64,000 bases of DNA from Trissonchulus latispiculum (GCA_030248195.1 JASAND010020557.1:102001-166000); one strand, 5' to 3'; positions 39,595-53,329 are shown, counted from the stretch's first letter. Numbers and translations are program-made. The notes: generated by a model from the sequence alone, not told the origin.

Positions 39595-41080
39595 CAGTGT
39601 TGGCATCTGGGATCGGATCATGGGATGGGATGGGATGGGATTGAAAACTCATCCCACGTGGGATTAGTGGGATTGCGTGGGATCATTTTGCTCTTTATTT
39701 CGTAGGAACAATTTTCCAAATTTTGAAAAATACAATATTTTTAATAAAATTGACCATTGCCATAGGCCTCAATGAGTGCCAGTCAAATGCTGAACACCTT
39801 GACAAAAAAGTCTGACCATGAAGATGTCTGCTCAGTATGATGATAAATTGTATAGCAGCCGTGTTTTGCTGCTTTGGCGCAATTTTCACAGATTTTGAAA
39901 TATCTGTGCAATGTTGTATTCTATCATTTTCGGTTGTTTTTGAAGACAGTGAACACATGCTCGGCTTTTAAAACTTTCTTGAACAAGGATCACATATGCG
40001 ACATCCTTTGCCCCATGGAATCATTTTGTTGAAACAGCCTAAGCATAGGGCCTTTACTGCGTCTATTTCTCTCCAGGTCCGGGACTTTAGGTTGTGATAA
40101 TTTCAAAAGTAGCTAAGCAAATAAAGTCTCTACGGCCATTAGTTCGCGATGGCAATTTCGAAAACTTGGAGCCGTCTTGTGGTATTTAATTTAATGAGGC
40201 GATTCCTTTTGGGCATGTATTGTTGATTAACGGCGCAAATCAAGACGAAATTTAATAAAACTTTCCAAAATAAGTTCTTTTAGCCTTCAAACATCCTCCA
40301 CGCAATTCCAAGGATTAATGTTTAACAAGTTATTTTTTTACAAATTTGTTTAGCTTGTTGAGAAGCTATCGTATGATGCCCACATTGTGGCGATTGGTAA
40401 ACTTTTCAAAATTCCGAAAATTCGAAATTCCGAAATTGCAGAAATTGGGTACATTTTTGTGAAAGCTTATAAGAGCAAAAATATGCAGCTGGACCAGTTC
40501 TATTTGATTGTCAATGCGAATTTCGATTGCGGAAATTGGGGAAAAATTACATGGATGTTAGAAAAATTATATTTTCCGTAAATGAAAACTGGAAATCCAG
40601 AATTTCAGAATTTTCGAAATGTCAAGTTTTCAAAAAGTACATACATTTTTAGTTTAGTGCATACATGCGTAGTACATACATAGTACATACATGCGTTTAC
40701 TCCAAAGGTTTATCTGCTGTATACGCCGAATTTTCTACAGGCATATTTCGGTTGTACAACAAGCGTAAAGTGTACAGGACATTGCGACGACGATTAACAT
40801 GCCGTGTTGTAATTGTTTGGAGCTTTGTTGGCCTTTTGCAAAACAAGGAGCCCTTCATGCCATTATGTGAGTATTAAAATTTCGATTTTGCAATTGCAAG
40901 TTCAAATACTGTAAGCAGGATAAAATGATACTTTGAAAAGGCAGTTTGGACAAGAGGGATGGGATGGGATGGTGAAATAGAAAATTTGGTGGGATGGGAT
41001 GGGATGGTGAAATGGAAAATTTGGTAGGATGGGATGGGGTGGGATGTGATTAGAGAATTCGTCCCATATGCCAACTCCTA
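39595..41080. mobile_element. hAT-type element with GGGATGGGAT arrays
   Basis: The ends CAGTGTTGGCATCTGGGA and (inverted) TAGGAGTTGGCATATGGGA are similar. The flanks share TACCTA plus one base (about 39588 and 41081), an imperfect target duplication. GGGATGGGAT arrays lie inside each end (39611-39685 and 40955-41045). The body holds a diverged copy (40187-40320) of the repeat at 2948-3085. No transposase. Confidence 0.7.
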
Positions 41081-41088
41081 TACCTACC

Positions 41089-44000
41089 GGTTAATCATTA
41101 TAAAGTTTGATGTAGCTAACTGTGATGTTTAAAAAGGGGTTTCCTTTGGAAGAGGATATTTGGAAAGACTGAGAAAACTTTTAGGTATACAATTGGTTGA
41201 GTTCTTGATTTGTTTTGATGAGGCAAAGAAAGAAAGCTTTTGGCTGCTGTAGGCTGGGTCCACAATAACCGATCACTTCTAAAACTGTCATAGTAATTTT
41301 TTAACACACTTTAACCAGTAACAAGAGCTGAAAATAGTCTCATACAAAAGAGCAGGTACAGAAGGCCTCAGAAAAGTTTTTCTGACTCAATCAATCCATT
41401 CTAAACTTCGCTAGCTAAAATTGAAATTCGACTCCTTCATTTAGAATAAGCCAAAATGGCTCAAATTGTCTTATTTCCTTGAGCATGATAATATACGTAT
41501 GAATAACAATTACGTTTGTAATTATGCTTACCTACGGTTCTATGTTTTACTATGTAGAAAGCTGTGACCGTAATAATACATTCAATAATAATACTTTTCA
41601 AAATTTGTTTGAATTCTTTCAAAAATGACTTCCAAAAGATATACAGTTTTAAATCGCTTGGAAATGTTAGGTCTTGTATAGAACAATTGTGGGTTCCTTT
41701 TGTTTAATTGTAAATTGTAATTGCCTTTTGATTATTTAATATTGTTCTTATTATTATTATCAAACCTGCTCACCAGAAAAGTAAGGATTAGTTGATTTTG
41801 ACCCCTTCTGAATTGCAGCATCATACTTACGGGTTTCAGTCACAAGTCCCCTCCAGAAGTCTTGCTAAAGTTTTGCGTGTGAATGTACTAGTATGCGTGT
41901 GAGACAAAACCTCCCTTTCTCTCCCTAACTGATTAATACTGGACGCATGAGTCATGGAAGAGGGGAACCCCTCTGAAGAAAGGAGTGCACAAGTTCCCCT
42001 CTGTTGAAATATGAAAAATTTTAGTTGGTTAATATTATTGGTCTTTTAATCCTAGAACCATAACTAATTGCGATTTTGCAAAGTTTTAATCTTATCTAGG
42101 CATCTTTTATAGTTCGTTTTGGGCTTTAGGCCCCCTCTTCGTATTACGATTTATTTATCCTTCCTTTTTCGTTTTCTTAGTCTTCTTCTTTCCTCTTGCT
42201 TCCCAATGCCAGACTTACGAAGCAGGGAAGCTACAGAATTAAATATCGGGACAAAGCCAATCGAAACAAAGGCGAAATAAAATTTTATGGAAGTGGCATT
42301 AGGGGTACTTGAGTCCACCCGAAACTCAGCCCCAGGACTCCAAAAGTTACGTAATCTGGGTGATGAATTACCCAGGTACAAATTCTAAAGAGACTTGGAA
42401 GCAGGCGGAGTCCTCCCCACAAGAAACGAAACAATGATAGCACAGCAAAAGCAAATGCAGCAAACTCAATATTCTGAGGAACAAATTTCAAATTTCAAAT
42501 CAGTCTGTGACTTGGGGTCTTGCAAACGGCAGCTCTGTTTCTGGGACTTGGGGGGAATAATGTGTGACAGATTTCCCCTGAGATGAGTTTGTTGAGAGAA
42601 GCGTTAGCCTCTCCCCTGATAGGATACCCCCACAAAACTTTGTCAAATTTGGTCCCTCGGTTGGGATTTGGATTACTCCTAGGGGTTTGCTGATCCAAAT
42701 TGGGTTTGGCTTCAAAAGCCGTTTTCAGTCTATTCCCCTTTAGACTGAGCGGACCCATTCCCTTTTAGGTTTTGATTTACTATTTTGTAAGTGCGAGTTC
42801 AGAAATAGTTCAAAAAGGATCTACGGATCCCCTTCTCGACAAAGCTGAAACTTACATTCAAATCAAAAATCCTTAGTTTCCTTGGATTTGTCTCACTATT
42901 GCTTTTGCTGTATATGTGCTAATATCAGTAATATCAGTTGATATTAGCTGGATTTCCCCGGATTTTCTAAGAAGGAAATCCGGGCATTCTCGTCGTTGGT
43001 GGGAGATTTCCGTTGGAAATCCCATCTTAAAAATTCTTGCTAGTCTATCGGAACTTGCTGTCACTTTTTATACCTTGCAAAATGTCAGTTTCTTCACTTT
43101 TGTGATCCTTGCGTATTATGATTTGTGCTTTAAATTTTGTATAAAATGCCTAAAATTGTCTCAAATGCCTCCAGCCAAATTGGTTATTTTTAATTTTGCC
43201 TCAAGTTCCTGTTATACAGCTAAAACCGAAGTTCGACTTTGAAAGTCAAAATTCACCTTTTCTAAGTCAAATTTCCGCAAACTTCTGTCCCTACGAAATC
43301 CAGTTAATATCGCTGATTTCGGGTTAAAACCGACAAGGCTTTAACCCATTTGATTCAGTTCTAGGTCGAGTCGCCTTCGGGCTCTGGGTCTGCTGCTCTC
43401 TGTTTGCGCTGTCTTTTGGTCCTTACCTGCCGTGATTGTCTCCAGATCTCGGTCCGTCAGTCTCTGCCGTGATCTCCTGATCTATCTTTGCACTGCCGTC
43501 CGGATCTCAGTCTCGCTCGGTTCTCTCCTGCTGACCTTCTAGTGTGAGTGTATCCTTGGATCACCCCTGGCCCTTTTCCTGGTTCTTTCAGTGCTGCTCT
43601 ATCCGGATCTGTTCAGTTCTTTGCCTAAATTTGTGTGTTTGATTGTGTGCGTTTGCGTGGCAACCAAAAGCTGAGTTTAAGACATTAATCAAACCAATAT
43701 TTCTTAGGTTTCAGCTCAAAATTTCTCCTACGGTTTTCAGAGTAGGGACTTGTGACTGACTGACTTGTGATCTTAGAATTCTAGTTGGTTTAGGCGGTGA
43801 GCGGGTTCAATTACAGATTACCAGCCATCGTAAGTTTTTTGTCTGTCTGTTTCGTCTGTGACGTTGTGTGTAACTTTATGTGGCAAATAGTTCATTAGGG
43901 ATCGATGCTTAGTTCTTGTTAGCTGCCAACTGATGCAACTTTTGATGTTTTCAGCTTATTTATACACTTTTAAAGCTATTAGTAAAAACATAATAGTAGA

Positions 44001-46855
44001 GTTTCAAGCCGGATAAGCACGATCAGAAGCTTCTTTAAACGATTTTCGGAGAAACAAAGCCCATTTTTCAACAATGTGAAATATTTATTGACGCTTAACT
44101 TAAAATAGAAGCATAGTTCAATGAGAAGAATTCGCCTTAGATTGAAATATAATAAACTGTCAGCATAAACCATGCTACAAATTACAAGCACAAGTTGAAG
44201 TACAAATGACGCAGTTTTGGCACATACCGTTGTCGTCATTTAGCCAAATTTTCGAAAAACCCCATTTTTAAAGTTTTGCAAAAAATTCGTATTTTTGCGC
44301 CAAAAAATCTCAAAACAGGTGACAGTAATAATGAAACAAATGGTATTATTGGAACCGCCTATTTAAATACTATGGAACCTTGGAATTAAAATTTTTATTT
44401 AGGACTTTGAATCAGAGCAGTTTAAAATTCTTTTCGACGACCCTAGTTTTCATCGACAAGAAATTTGAAATTTGATGATTTTTCACTGTTTACTTCAAAT
44501 AAAATTTTTTCAATACTTTAATAAATAAAAATTCTACTTCCAATTTACCACGGTTCATGATCGTAGCTGCAACCCAAATACAACATTATACAAATTCATG
44601 AACTTTTATCGAGATATTTTTTGGCGCAAGAATCACAACTTTTTCGGTTTCCTATGTATAACACACAACTATGAGGTCAAATTACTCAACAACCATAAGA
44701 GATCCGTCTTTAATTTCAAAAAACTCGTGAAAATATCCCATTCAGACAACAAAATATGTGGAAATGAACGAAATCGGACATGGTCAAAAAATCGGCCAAA
44801 ATAGACCTCCCCCTTAACTCTGCTTTGTATACCCAAGTCTGCAAGTCTGCAAGGAAGTCTGCATTTTCTACTTTTAGTACAGTCTGCGTCCGGTTTTTAT
44901 ACCCGAGTTTGCGTCTGCATCAAGGTCTGCGTTTCATACCCCAGTCTGTTGTTCTGCGTCTGTTCAATACTGGCCGTTTTAATTTTCGACGTTTAATCTC
45001 TGTGGTTCGTATCAGTTCCAACATTGACATAAGCAAAATTTTTGCATTAGTATGCTTTTGAAATAAAAATTACACAGAATTGCTGATATGTCTATTTGGG
45101 GCAGGAGATCTTTGTCCCATGTGCACACGGGTCAAGAGGCAAAGAGTTTGCTCCATATGCATAATGTAGCGCTGCTACTGCAGGACTGCTGCAATATGGC
45201 CATGTAAATAGGTTTAATACAAACACAATCCTATATTATCAGGATACACAAAAGACGATACCAACCTAGTAAACCTTTATCTTGTGATCTCAGAAACCAC
45301 AGTCACCATTTAAATGTCTTAAGAGTAACCGTAATAGATTTTGCCAAAACAGAAACTTCCAGAAAGAAGAAAGAAAAAATGGATCAGCCAACTTTTCACT
45401 GACTATCCTTTTGGAATCAGTTGGGAACCTATTCTTCGTTTCAACAAGTCCCCGCCGTCTCCGCTCCCCGGGCCTGAGTTTACTAACATCCATTCTGTCG
45501 AAGACCGTTTTCAGCCCCCTACAGTCCCCCAAAAATTTGCGTCACAATCCCGCCCCAATGTCCTGGCCCTCCGGGTCAGAACTTGGCCCTAAAATCGTCC
45601 CGGGGCAAGTGAAGCTTCCCGGACATCTACATCGCGGTCCCTTCCAGCCTCCCAATCAATAACTTTGTCCCCAACCTTCTCTTTTCCTGACATCTTGCAG
45701 AGATGAAGGGACAGGATCCACCTGACGAAGAGTGTGAGAACCGAAACCGGTAGTGGAAGAAAACTGACTGTTGTTTTCAGTATTCACGTTTTGGAATTCT
45801 GGTATTTTATTTCTCAAACAGAAGGTGTAAGCAAGAAATCTAGAAAAGAAATTTAGGGAGCCTCATTGTGACAATATGATGAAAACAAGTGCAACAAGTT
45901 TCAGATTTCAAGTGAAAGTTTCATTCCTGGTTTCTGATTTTTAGATTAATAGTGGTTCTTCCGAATCTGCATAACTTTCGCAAAACATACCGAAGAATTT
46001 CAAAAATAATACTGTTGCATTTGAACAGATTTCTGATCGATCTCTAGCAAAACCATGAAATTTTCGAAAATTAAGTTTTTATCTCGCCTACTTGTTGTCA
46101 AATTTGTCTACTTTCCAACTGCTTCGACTCTTAGCTAGTACAGGCATCAATACGTGGCTGTTTTAGAACATGGGGGCATTGATAGAAGTGGTCATCCAAC
46201 TATTGGCATTGAAATAACGTTTTTCTTGGACTTCATATAACTGTTGTTATTCAAAAGAAGCAGAAATTTTTAAATTTTCAATAATATTTTAATCTGTAAA
46301 AAATCAAAATTTTTTCGTCTTTTTAAAGGAGTAATATTACGTTATCACCAATTTGACTCAGATTGTAAGAATGTAAATTGATAGCTTACCAACAGTATAG
46401 AAAGTTTGTGTCTATTTAATAAATTTATCAGATTGTGCTAATTTAATGCCTATTTAAGGCTTCTATTAGGATCCCCTAGTTCCAAAATAGAAGTGAATAA
46501 GTCTACTTTTTCAATGAGACCTGATTGTATATTTTAATAGGGAAATTCTACACAAAAGGAATGACCTAGACGACCATTAATAATGAAATTCTCTCTCTGA
46601 AAGGGAAAGAGTAGACAAGAAATCTAAAAAGGAAATTTATGGGGGGGGGGCATTGTGCCATTTGACCCGACCGAGGTTCGGCGTCCAGGCAAACAAACAA
46701 ATGCTGACAGTACGTGAAGCCAAACAAACAAACCAACAAACAAGCAAGCAAACAAACGAAGCAAAACGAGAAGGAACAGAAGGCTAAATTGGATGTGCTT
46801 GACTAAGAAAACTATCAAGCATCTGCTGGGCTCCTTTAGAATTAATAAATAGATC
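41089..46855. other. Long gene-poor stretch
   Basis: No frame above about 110 codons and none with a recognisable family. 43360-43640 is T/C-rich with CTCTG/GATCTC words. 44820-44960 has several AGTCTGC repeats. 45000-45180 resembles 53940-54100 and carries a degenerate CATATGCAT palindrome. 45705-45775 reads like the tail of a retroelement (CCTGACGAAGAGTGTGAGAACCG) but is not assignable. 46675-46760 is a CAAACAAA-rich run. I see no exon I can defend. Confidence 0.45.
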
Positions 46856-48066
46856 ATGTTGGGAAAGTCCGCGGTGCCGAAGGTACCGAGTTATGAACAG
46901 AGAACAATCATTGAGTTGAGAGTGCAATTTAAGAAGGGAAATAGAGCCTCCGCGTTGATTTCGTTCCTCAACCAGCTAGGAAAGACCTCGACTAACTTTA
47001 ACTACTGCCTGCTGGATACAGCTGCGGCGATTAGGGCCGGCTGCATAACAGTCCTTAAAACGGGAAATAATTTCACAGACTTCAGATTTAGGGGAGTGGA
47101 CCGGGCGGACTGTCGCATGCCTCTGAAAAACTGGAGCAAAACGTTAGTATGTTTGACGGCTTTTGTGTCACCATCTGGAGCAATGTGAGTACGACTACAT
47201 GGCAGATTGTTAGTACCTCCGATTACAAAACATACTTCATACAGGTCATGGCAGCAACCGCTCTCAACTTTAACAAAAATTAGATTTCAGCGACCGGAAC
47301 AAAAATAATCTGAATGTCAGGGTGAGGGGGGGATTCCGCGACAGGACAGAAAATCAGTTTTAATCAAACCGGCAGCCCTATGCTTATACTTAGTGGCCTC
47401 AAAAGGGGTTTTATACACAGGTGGACAAGGGGAGGAAAGGGGGAGGGGAAATTCCCCCCCCCCTCGGCGAAGTCGTCCACAAGGGGTCGCAAAATTGCTC
47501 CCACAAGGGGTAAGAAAATTGGCCACAAGGTGTTAGAAAATTGCCCAAAAAATAGGTTTTACGACTAAAATTGCCAAAACTTTTCCGGCTTCGCCGGAAT
47601 TTTTCACTTAAATTCACTATTTTTTGTGAAAAAAGTCCGAAAAACGCATTTTTGCTAAAAAATAGCTGTTTTTTGTTAAAAAATGGCAAAAATCGCTTAA
47701 AAATTGCCTTCAAAAGTACACCTAAGAAAAATCGCTCTCACAAGGGGTACTCAAATTTGCTTCTACAAGGGTCAGTGAAATTTGACCTCCCGTTCAGGTA
47801 TGGTTTTATACCGGCTCGAAAATCGTTCGTTCTGCCGAAACTTGCGGAACAGCATGCCTGTCAGAATGCATAACCGAGTGGAGTTTTGCAAGTTCTACTT
47901 CTCTGAACGACCAAGAATCTGGCACCAACATCTTATCACCCTCAAACAGACAAACCCGAACATACTGGTAGGCCTGTTCTACACTAGTCAAGGCAGCACC
48001 CAGAACGGTGATGACAGCAGCAAACATATCGGAAAAAGCTTACTGGTGACCTTGCAAGACGACTAG
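46856..48066 (+). other. Two unrecognised short frames split by CACAAGGGG repeats
   Basis: A 110-codon frame starts at 46856. Read with one frame change it continues to about 47280 with a protein-like composition. A second frame of 94 codons ends at 48066. Between them (47320-47790) are repeats of CACAAGGGGT...AAAATTG and a TTCCGGCTTCGCCGGAA hairpin, which look inserted. I do not recognise either protein; a decayed gene interrupted by a repeat is possible. Confidence 0.25.
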
Positions 48067-49216
48067 TGACTAGTGAAAGCAACTTATAGAAGTACAACCA
48101 AAAGCAAATTAGAGCAATCAGTATTAATTGAACAAAAAAGATTCCAATAGGCAAAGCTATTGAAACGAGCTTTCTGCTATTACTCAAGCCCTAATTACCA
48201 AAAACAAAACTACATGATTATTTATTGGGTAGATTAACGGGACTGTGCATGCTGTATGTCGGTATCGGAGGAGAACTCTAGCACAAGTGTACTCTTAGGC
48301 TGAATATAAAATTCAGGATTCATCGGTTTTTGTTCAATATACAAATTAGATTCCCCAATGGTTTGAATTATGTGGGGTTGGACGTGGTTGCAAAGTTATA
48401 GGTCGGCGAATATAACAACAATCATAGGCTTCTCAAATTATAACCCAAGAAATTGAAAATGTATCTGTGTAGGGGTTTAGCAAACCATAGATTGAGTGTG
48501 AAATTGAGCGAACCACATTCGTGAGCTTGAGTAGAGGAGGAGTATGCAATATAGTATCCATAAAATCTACAGCTGAAAAGATAGATACTGTGGGTGGCTT
48601 AAGCCTGCAGCACCCTGGACTCCATAAACCGCACATGTGTTCTTGTGCAACGACATCATGCTAATTCTAGACAAAACCAAAAATTTCATTGTTGAACAAC
48701 TTTTGCCTGCTAATGCTTAGCTTACGTGTACTGTTACCACTTGACTCCGGTGTGCGCAAGCACGAAATTAAGGCTAGCCCTACTTTGAAATATATTCGTG
48801 CATCTTACTAAAGGTGTGCGCATACCAAAGATTCACCATCAACTCCTGCAAGTATCATAGAACGGATTACTTTCAGCGGCGAGATAGTGACCCCATTTAG
48901 GGACCTACTTGTTAGCTTTTTAAGGGAGGTCCAAGAGGACTAAACTTTATAATTTGGACAAAAATTGCATTTTGTGGGTTCTGTACATAGGGAGTGTGGT
49001 TCTTCTAATAGTGAATACAAAATCGTAAGCGTCAGTTCTCAAGTGATGAGGAAACCATACAAAACTTTGGTGATGTTGCAGCTGGTGCCCAATCACACTA
49101 ACATTGATTATATTGACTGCTTAAGTGCAATATGCAATGAATATAATGTTGTTATGTAATGTTAATGTAGTTTAATGTAATCATGTAATCAACTAATTTA
49201 TTGTTAGTTAATTTAG
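48067..49216. other. Upstream flank/intron end of the intact oxidase exon
   Basis: AT-rich with no recognised exon. The last ~60 bp (TTAATGTAGTTTAATG... TTGTTAGTTAATTTAG) form an acceptor tract very like that before the dead copy at 22940-22975. A local signal-peptide exon for the intact gene was searched for here and not found. Confidence 0.5.
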
Positions 49217-51435
49217 GTGCATCGGTTGAATATGCTGAGAACATGGAAAACGTCTTTGTAAACACTCTGTACGACTATGACAGGTTCATTCGTAGTGGAC
49301 CGATTGCCCAGCTGCCAGCAAGCCGTTGTGGCACCAAAGTGGCCATAGTTGGTGCTGGTAGCGCGGGAATTGCTGCTGGTTACGAGCTGCTGCGTAGCGG
49401 CATAGATGTTACAATTTTCGAAGCTAGTGACCGTGTGGGTGGTCGTGGTTACTCCTATCATTTCTCTGATGACTCGAAGACCTCCTCAAAGGTGATAGCG
49501 GAACTCGGGTCCATGCGTTATAACGCTGCACAGCAACTCCTATTTTACTACTTATACGATGTGCTGGGTGCGGAGAAGGCGTCACCGTTCCCAATGCCTG
49601 GCACTATACCCACGGCAATATTCTACAAGGATACTATAGTCAATTGGAATGCTAACGCGAAGGAACCTAACGATACCCAGTTTGCCAAGGTCAGCCAAGA
49701 CATCGAAACCTTCTTTGCCAGACTAGCAAAGCCGATAGAGGAAGCACGGAAATCCGGAGACTATCACCGTATAAAACAGATCTGGCAGGCCTACATTTTC
49801 CGGTTTCGGGAAATGAATGTCTATCAGGCTGTCCGTCAGGGGTTGCCGGATTGGACGGACGAGGACATGAATAAACTGGGTAGTCTAGGTGATGGGCGTG
49901 CAGGTTTTCGACCCTTCTTCCAATGCGGCTTCCTGTTCTTTTTATCTTTGGTAGTGAACAAGCTCGATACAGACATGCTGTTCCTGCCGTACGGTATCGA
50001 ACGACTGTACAAGGGCCTGCTGCTGCAAAATATCACTTCTCCATGTGGAGACAATTTGCAGTTACGAAACAGTGTCCGACTCCGATCTCTTGTAACAGAC
50101 GTAGTGTCACTGCAAGACAAGAACCTGATTACGGTCAAAAACCAAAACACTGGTGTGCTACACAAATTAACGTTCGATGCCGTGATTCTAACTCAATCCC
50201 CTAAAGCCATAATAAATCAGGGGTTCGGCCTGAAGCCGGTTCAGGATCCTAGCGCTCCGTTTAGTCAAGCAAGAGTGAAACAAGCACTAAGGAATGTGAA
50301 ATTAACCAGTTCCACGAAAGTTCTGATTCGTACAAAACGACCGTTCTGGCTGAACAATACCATAAGTATCCCTTGGGTGCTACAAACGGATGAGAAACCC
50401 CGAGCTGTTTACACCTTTAACTATCCCAAAAAGTACAATCCGGATGGAAATGGTGTGGTTCTGCTTAGCTATGTCTGGGAAGACGACTCTCTGGGATACC
50501 TGGGACAATCTCCAAAGGAACGATTTACCCAATTGAAGGCCTCGGTAGCAATGGCAAGCCCGGAATTTGCTGCCAATTTGATTCCAATAAATGATGAAAT
50601 AGTCACTATAGATTGGCAGGCAGAGCCATACTACTGCGGCGCCTACAAAGTCATACCGCCGGGAGATGAACGGGATACCTGGGCCCTATACTATCAGTTT
50701 CAAACAGTCCTAAACCGTAGTCTTGATCGTGGCGTTTATTTGGCAGGTGAAGGAGTGGGTTGGGATGGTGGATGGCAAGAGACCTCACTACTGACTGGAA
50801 TAAACGCAGCATGTGCTGCGGCGCACCATGTTGGTGCTGCAGTTCGCCCCCACAGTCCCCTGACCCAGGAACCCAACCTGTACAGTTATGACAGTCCACA
50901 GTTTCGAACCGTGCTGCCTAGCCTGTGGCCAGAAACCGGTAGTGCATGTCAACAGTTTTCAACTGCTAGGCTCTTCGACGAGACCGATAGAGTGGCTAGA
51001 AACGGATTTCCGATTACCAGAATTGAGGTCGGATTTACCGGCTACATTCATGGAATTACGTTGCATTATGATGATTTCACTTTGAGCGAATTCGGCGGAA
51101 GAGCCCCGTACACTCAGATCAGCTCATTCTACCTACAACCCGGCGATTATGTAACCGGTGTTCAAGGATTGTATTGCCTGCTGCCGTCGCCGGGTCCTGT
51201 AATCTTTCATGCGATTACCAATATCACGTTTCAGCTAAGGAGTAGTGCAGAGTTTGGACCATTCGGAGAGCCACAGCCAGACGTCAAACTTGTGGGACCG
51301 TTTGCGCTTACTGCGAACACTGCTAACGAGGAACTGTTGACTTTACTGGGAACCTATAGGCTCGGAAATCCCTTATATCCAGTATTTATTGAGTCTATTG
51401 GAGCTGTATTCAGAAGACCGGGGAGCACGGAGTAA
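49217..51435 (+). CDS. Flavin amine oxidase (tryptophan 2-monooxygenase/L-amino-acid oxidase type) with C-terminal jacalin-like domain
   Basis: Main exon, 738 codons after the split codon, ending TAA; joined to the exon at 8225 it would give ~760 residues. Numbering from an upstream in-frame ATG at 49201: LYDYDRFI (23-30), FAD-binding VAIVGAGSAG (47-56) and FEASDRVGGRGYSY (73-86). Next come GSMRY (103-107), whose Arg corresponds to the substrate-binding Arg of bacterial tryptophan 2-monooxygenase, TKVLIRTKRPFW (372-383) and the C-terminal flavin motif YLAGEGVGWDGGWQE (513-527). Residues ~590-740 then follow the jacalin-like lectin pattern: ITRIEVGFTGYIHGITLHY, SSFYLQPGDYVTGVQGLY, ITNITFQLRSS and FIESIGAVF. 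The family oxidises L-amino acids with FAD, releasing hydrogen peroxide or an amide. With a signal peptide it would be secreted, and the lectin part could hold it on glycans. The core resembles bacterial enzymes, so transfer is possible. The choice of start is uncertain: acceptor use is inferred. Confidence 0.88.
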
Positions 51436-52159
51436 AAGGTTTAATCTAAGCCGGACATAGAATGCATAAAAGCAAGAAAATGACTCTTACTACCCGATTT
51501 GCTTTATTGTTATACAACTGCCGTGACATAGAACTACCTATAGAAATCAGGAGTAGACCTTATTTAAATCAACACTAGTCAAAAGGTGCAGATTTAAAAG
51601 CATATCGTAGCAGTTTTTTCTCAAAAGTTATCTAATGTATTGCTTGATTTAATCAAATTTGGTATGCAATTTTTGGGTAGACTTAGTACACTACCCTATT
51701 TTTGCTTATTTGGAAGTGTGTTTCTAAATTTCGGGCTATTTATTTACTAGGATCAAGTTGATCCATAAAAATCATCCTGTTTCAGAGTTTCAGCTGTCAA
51801 TCCAAATAATCGGTAGTACAATTTTTAATTCAAGAACCGTATGTTAGTTCGTCGACATGTTGTTAATAGGTTAGGGACCTCGTCCAAATTGTAGGCGTAT
51901 ATTACTACCGTAGTTGGGTTTGAAAATGCATAATAAAAACCGTAGTTCTATAGCATTGCGATAAAATATTAACTTCCAGAAAAATAAAATACATATCAGC
52001 TAAGTAAACTCAGTGAAAACTCAGAGAAATGTTTTGTAATGTTTATGCTTTCGTTCCATTTTTAACACTTTTCATTCGGCATTTTGTTGTACATCTGAGA
52101 ACTTTGTCTTGGAGCTTTAGCAATCAAACAAAATCAAACTTTTTGTTCAGAAAAATTAA
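51436..52159. other. 3' flank of the oxidase gene
   Basis: AT-rich, no frame. AATAAA words occur near 51932 and 51983 and could serve as polyadenylation signals; which is used cannot be told. Confidence 0.35.
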
Positions 52160-53324
52160 GTAGTGCACAACAAGAACATGGCCCGTACGCGGGGATTCCT
52201 GCATTACCGTAGTCAATAGACGGAGAGACAAAGATCAAGAACAGAAACACGATACACACAGTGCTAAGATACGGTTACTGACTCGAAGCGCGCAGTCACT
52301 TATGCTACTGCTGATGACACCGCTTCGACATTAATGATTTGTAGCTATTTATGATGGCGGACAGCTAACTACCTGCTCGATGCACAAATGAGAGACAAAT
52401 ATGAAAAACCAGCATATCCGGCCGAAAATTGCCGGCAATTATACACATGATCCGTAACATATACTTTACTTTTAATCCCCAATCTTTATTGTAATGTACG
52501 AAACCAATTTTCGAAACTATTGGCCAAATCAGCAGGAGCTTAGAAGTCTCAGATGATGCAAAAGTTTACACACCAACTAAAACAATAGCATCTGAAGGTT
52601 TACAGGAAGAGGGCCAGGATCTGTGAGTGGGCTAAAACATGGCAGCTTGAGCTATCTAAGGAAATAATCCTATGGACACTTGCCTAAATCCATAGTTCAG
52701 TCAGACCAAGTTTCTGGAATCACTGTGCACTTCCTTGTATGCTGTATGCTGCGGACAATCGCCTACCTCCAACTCAATATATTTCGACTGTATAGTCTGT
52801 AAATTGTTTTTGTTTCCCTTTGTTGGGATATTGTAAGCTGTCGCCCATTTCTGTTAATTTATGATGTTTTGTGTGTAACTTCTGTTAAAGTAGTAGTTGT
52901 TTGTATTTATTAATAAGTGGATCTTAAATATGTGAGACTTCTAAGCTCCTGCTGATTTGGCCAATAGTTTCGAAAATTGGTTTCGTACATTACAATAAAG
53001 ATTGGGGATTAAAAGTAAAGTATATGTTACGGACCATGTGTATAATTGCCGGCAATTTTCGGCCGGATATGCTGGTTTTTCATATTTGTCTCTCATTTGT
53101 ACATCGAGCAGGTAGTGAGCTGTCCGCCATCATAAATAGCTACAAATCATTAATGTCGAAGCGGTGTCATCAGCGGTAGCATAAGTGACTGCGCGTTTCG
53201 AGTCAGTAACCGTATCTTAGCACTGTGTGTATCGTGTTTCTGTTCTTGATCTTTGTCTCTCCGTCTATTGACTACGGTAATGCAGGAATCCCCGCGTACG
53301 GGCCATGTTCTTGTTGTGCACTAC
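52160..53324. mobile_element. Foldback element (~395-bp arms)
   Basis: The left arm from GTAGTGCACAACAAGAACATG (52160) to about 52556 is inverted almost perfectly at about 52930-53324, around a 370-bp unique loop. The inner part of each arm contains GGCAATTATACACATG, also found at 54171-54187. No coding capacity and no clear target duplication. Confidence 0.88.
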
Positions 53325-53329
53325 GTAAT

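Noticed and set aside
45705..45775. Hammerhead-ribozyme-like CTGACGA...CGAAAC core
   Set aside because: The stretch between the two core pieces does not form the required stem and no cleavage-side partner is visible.
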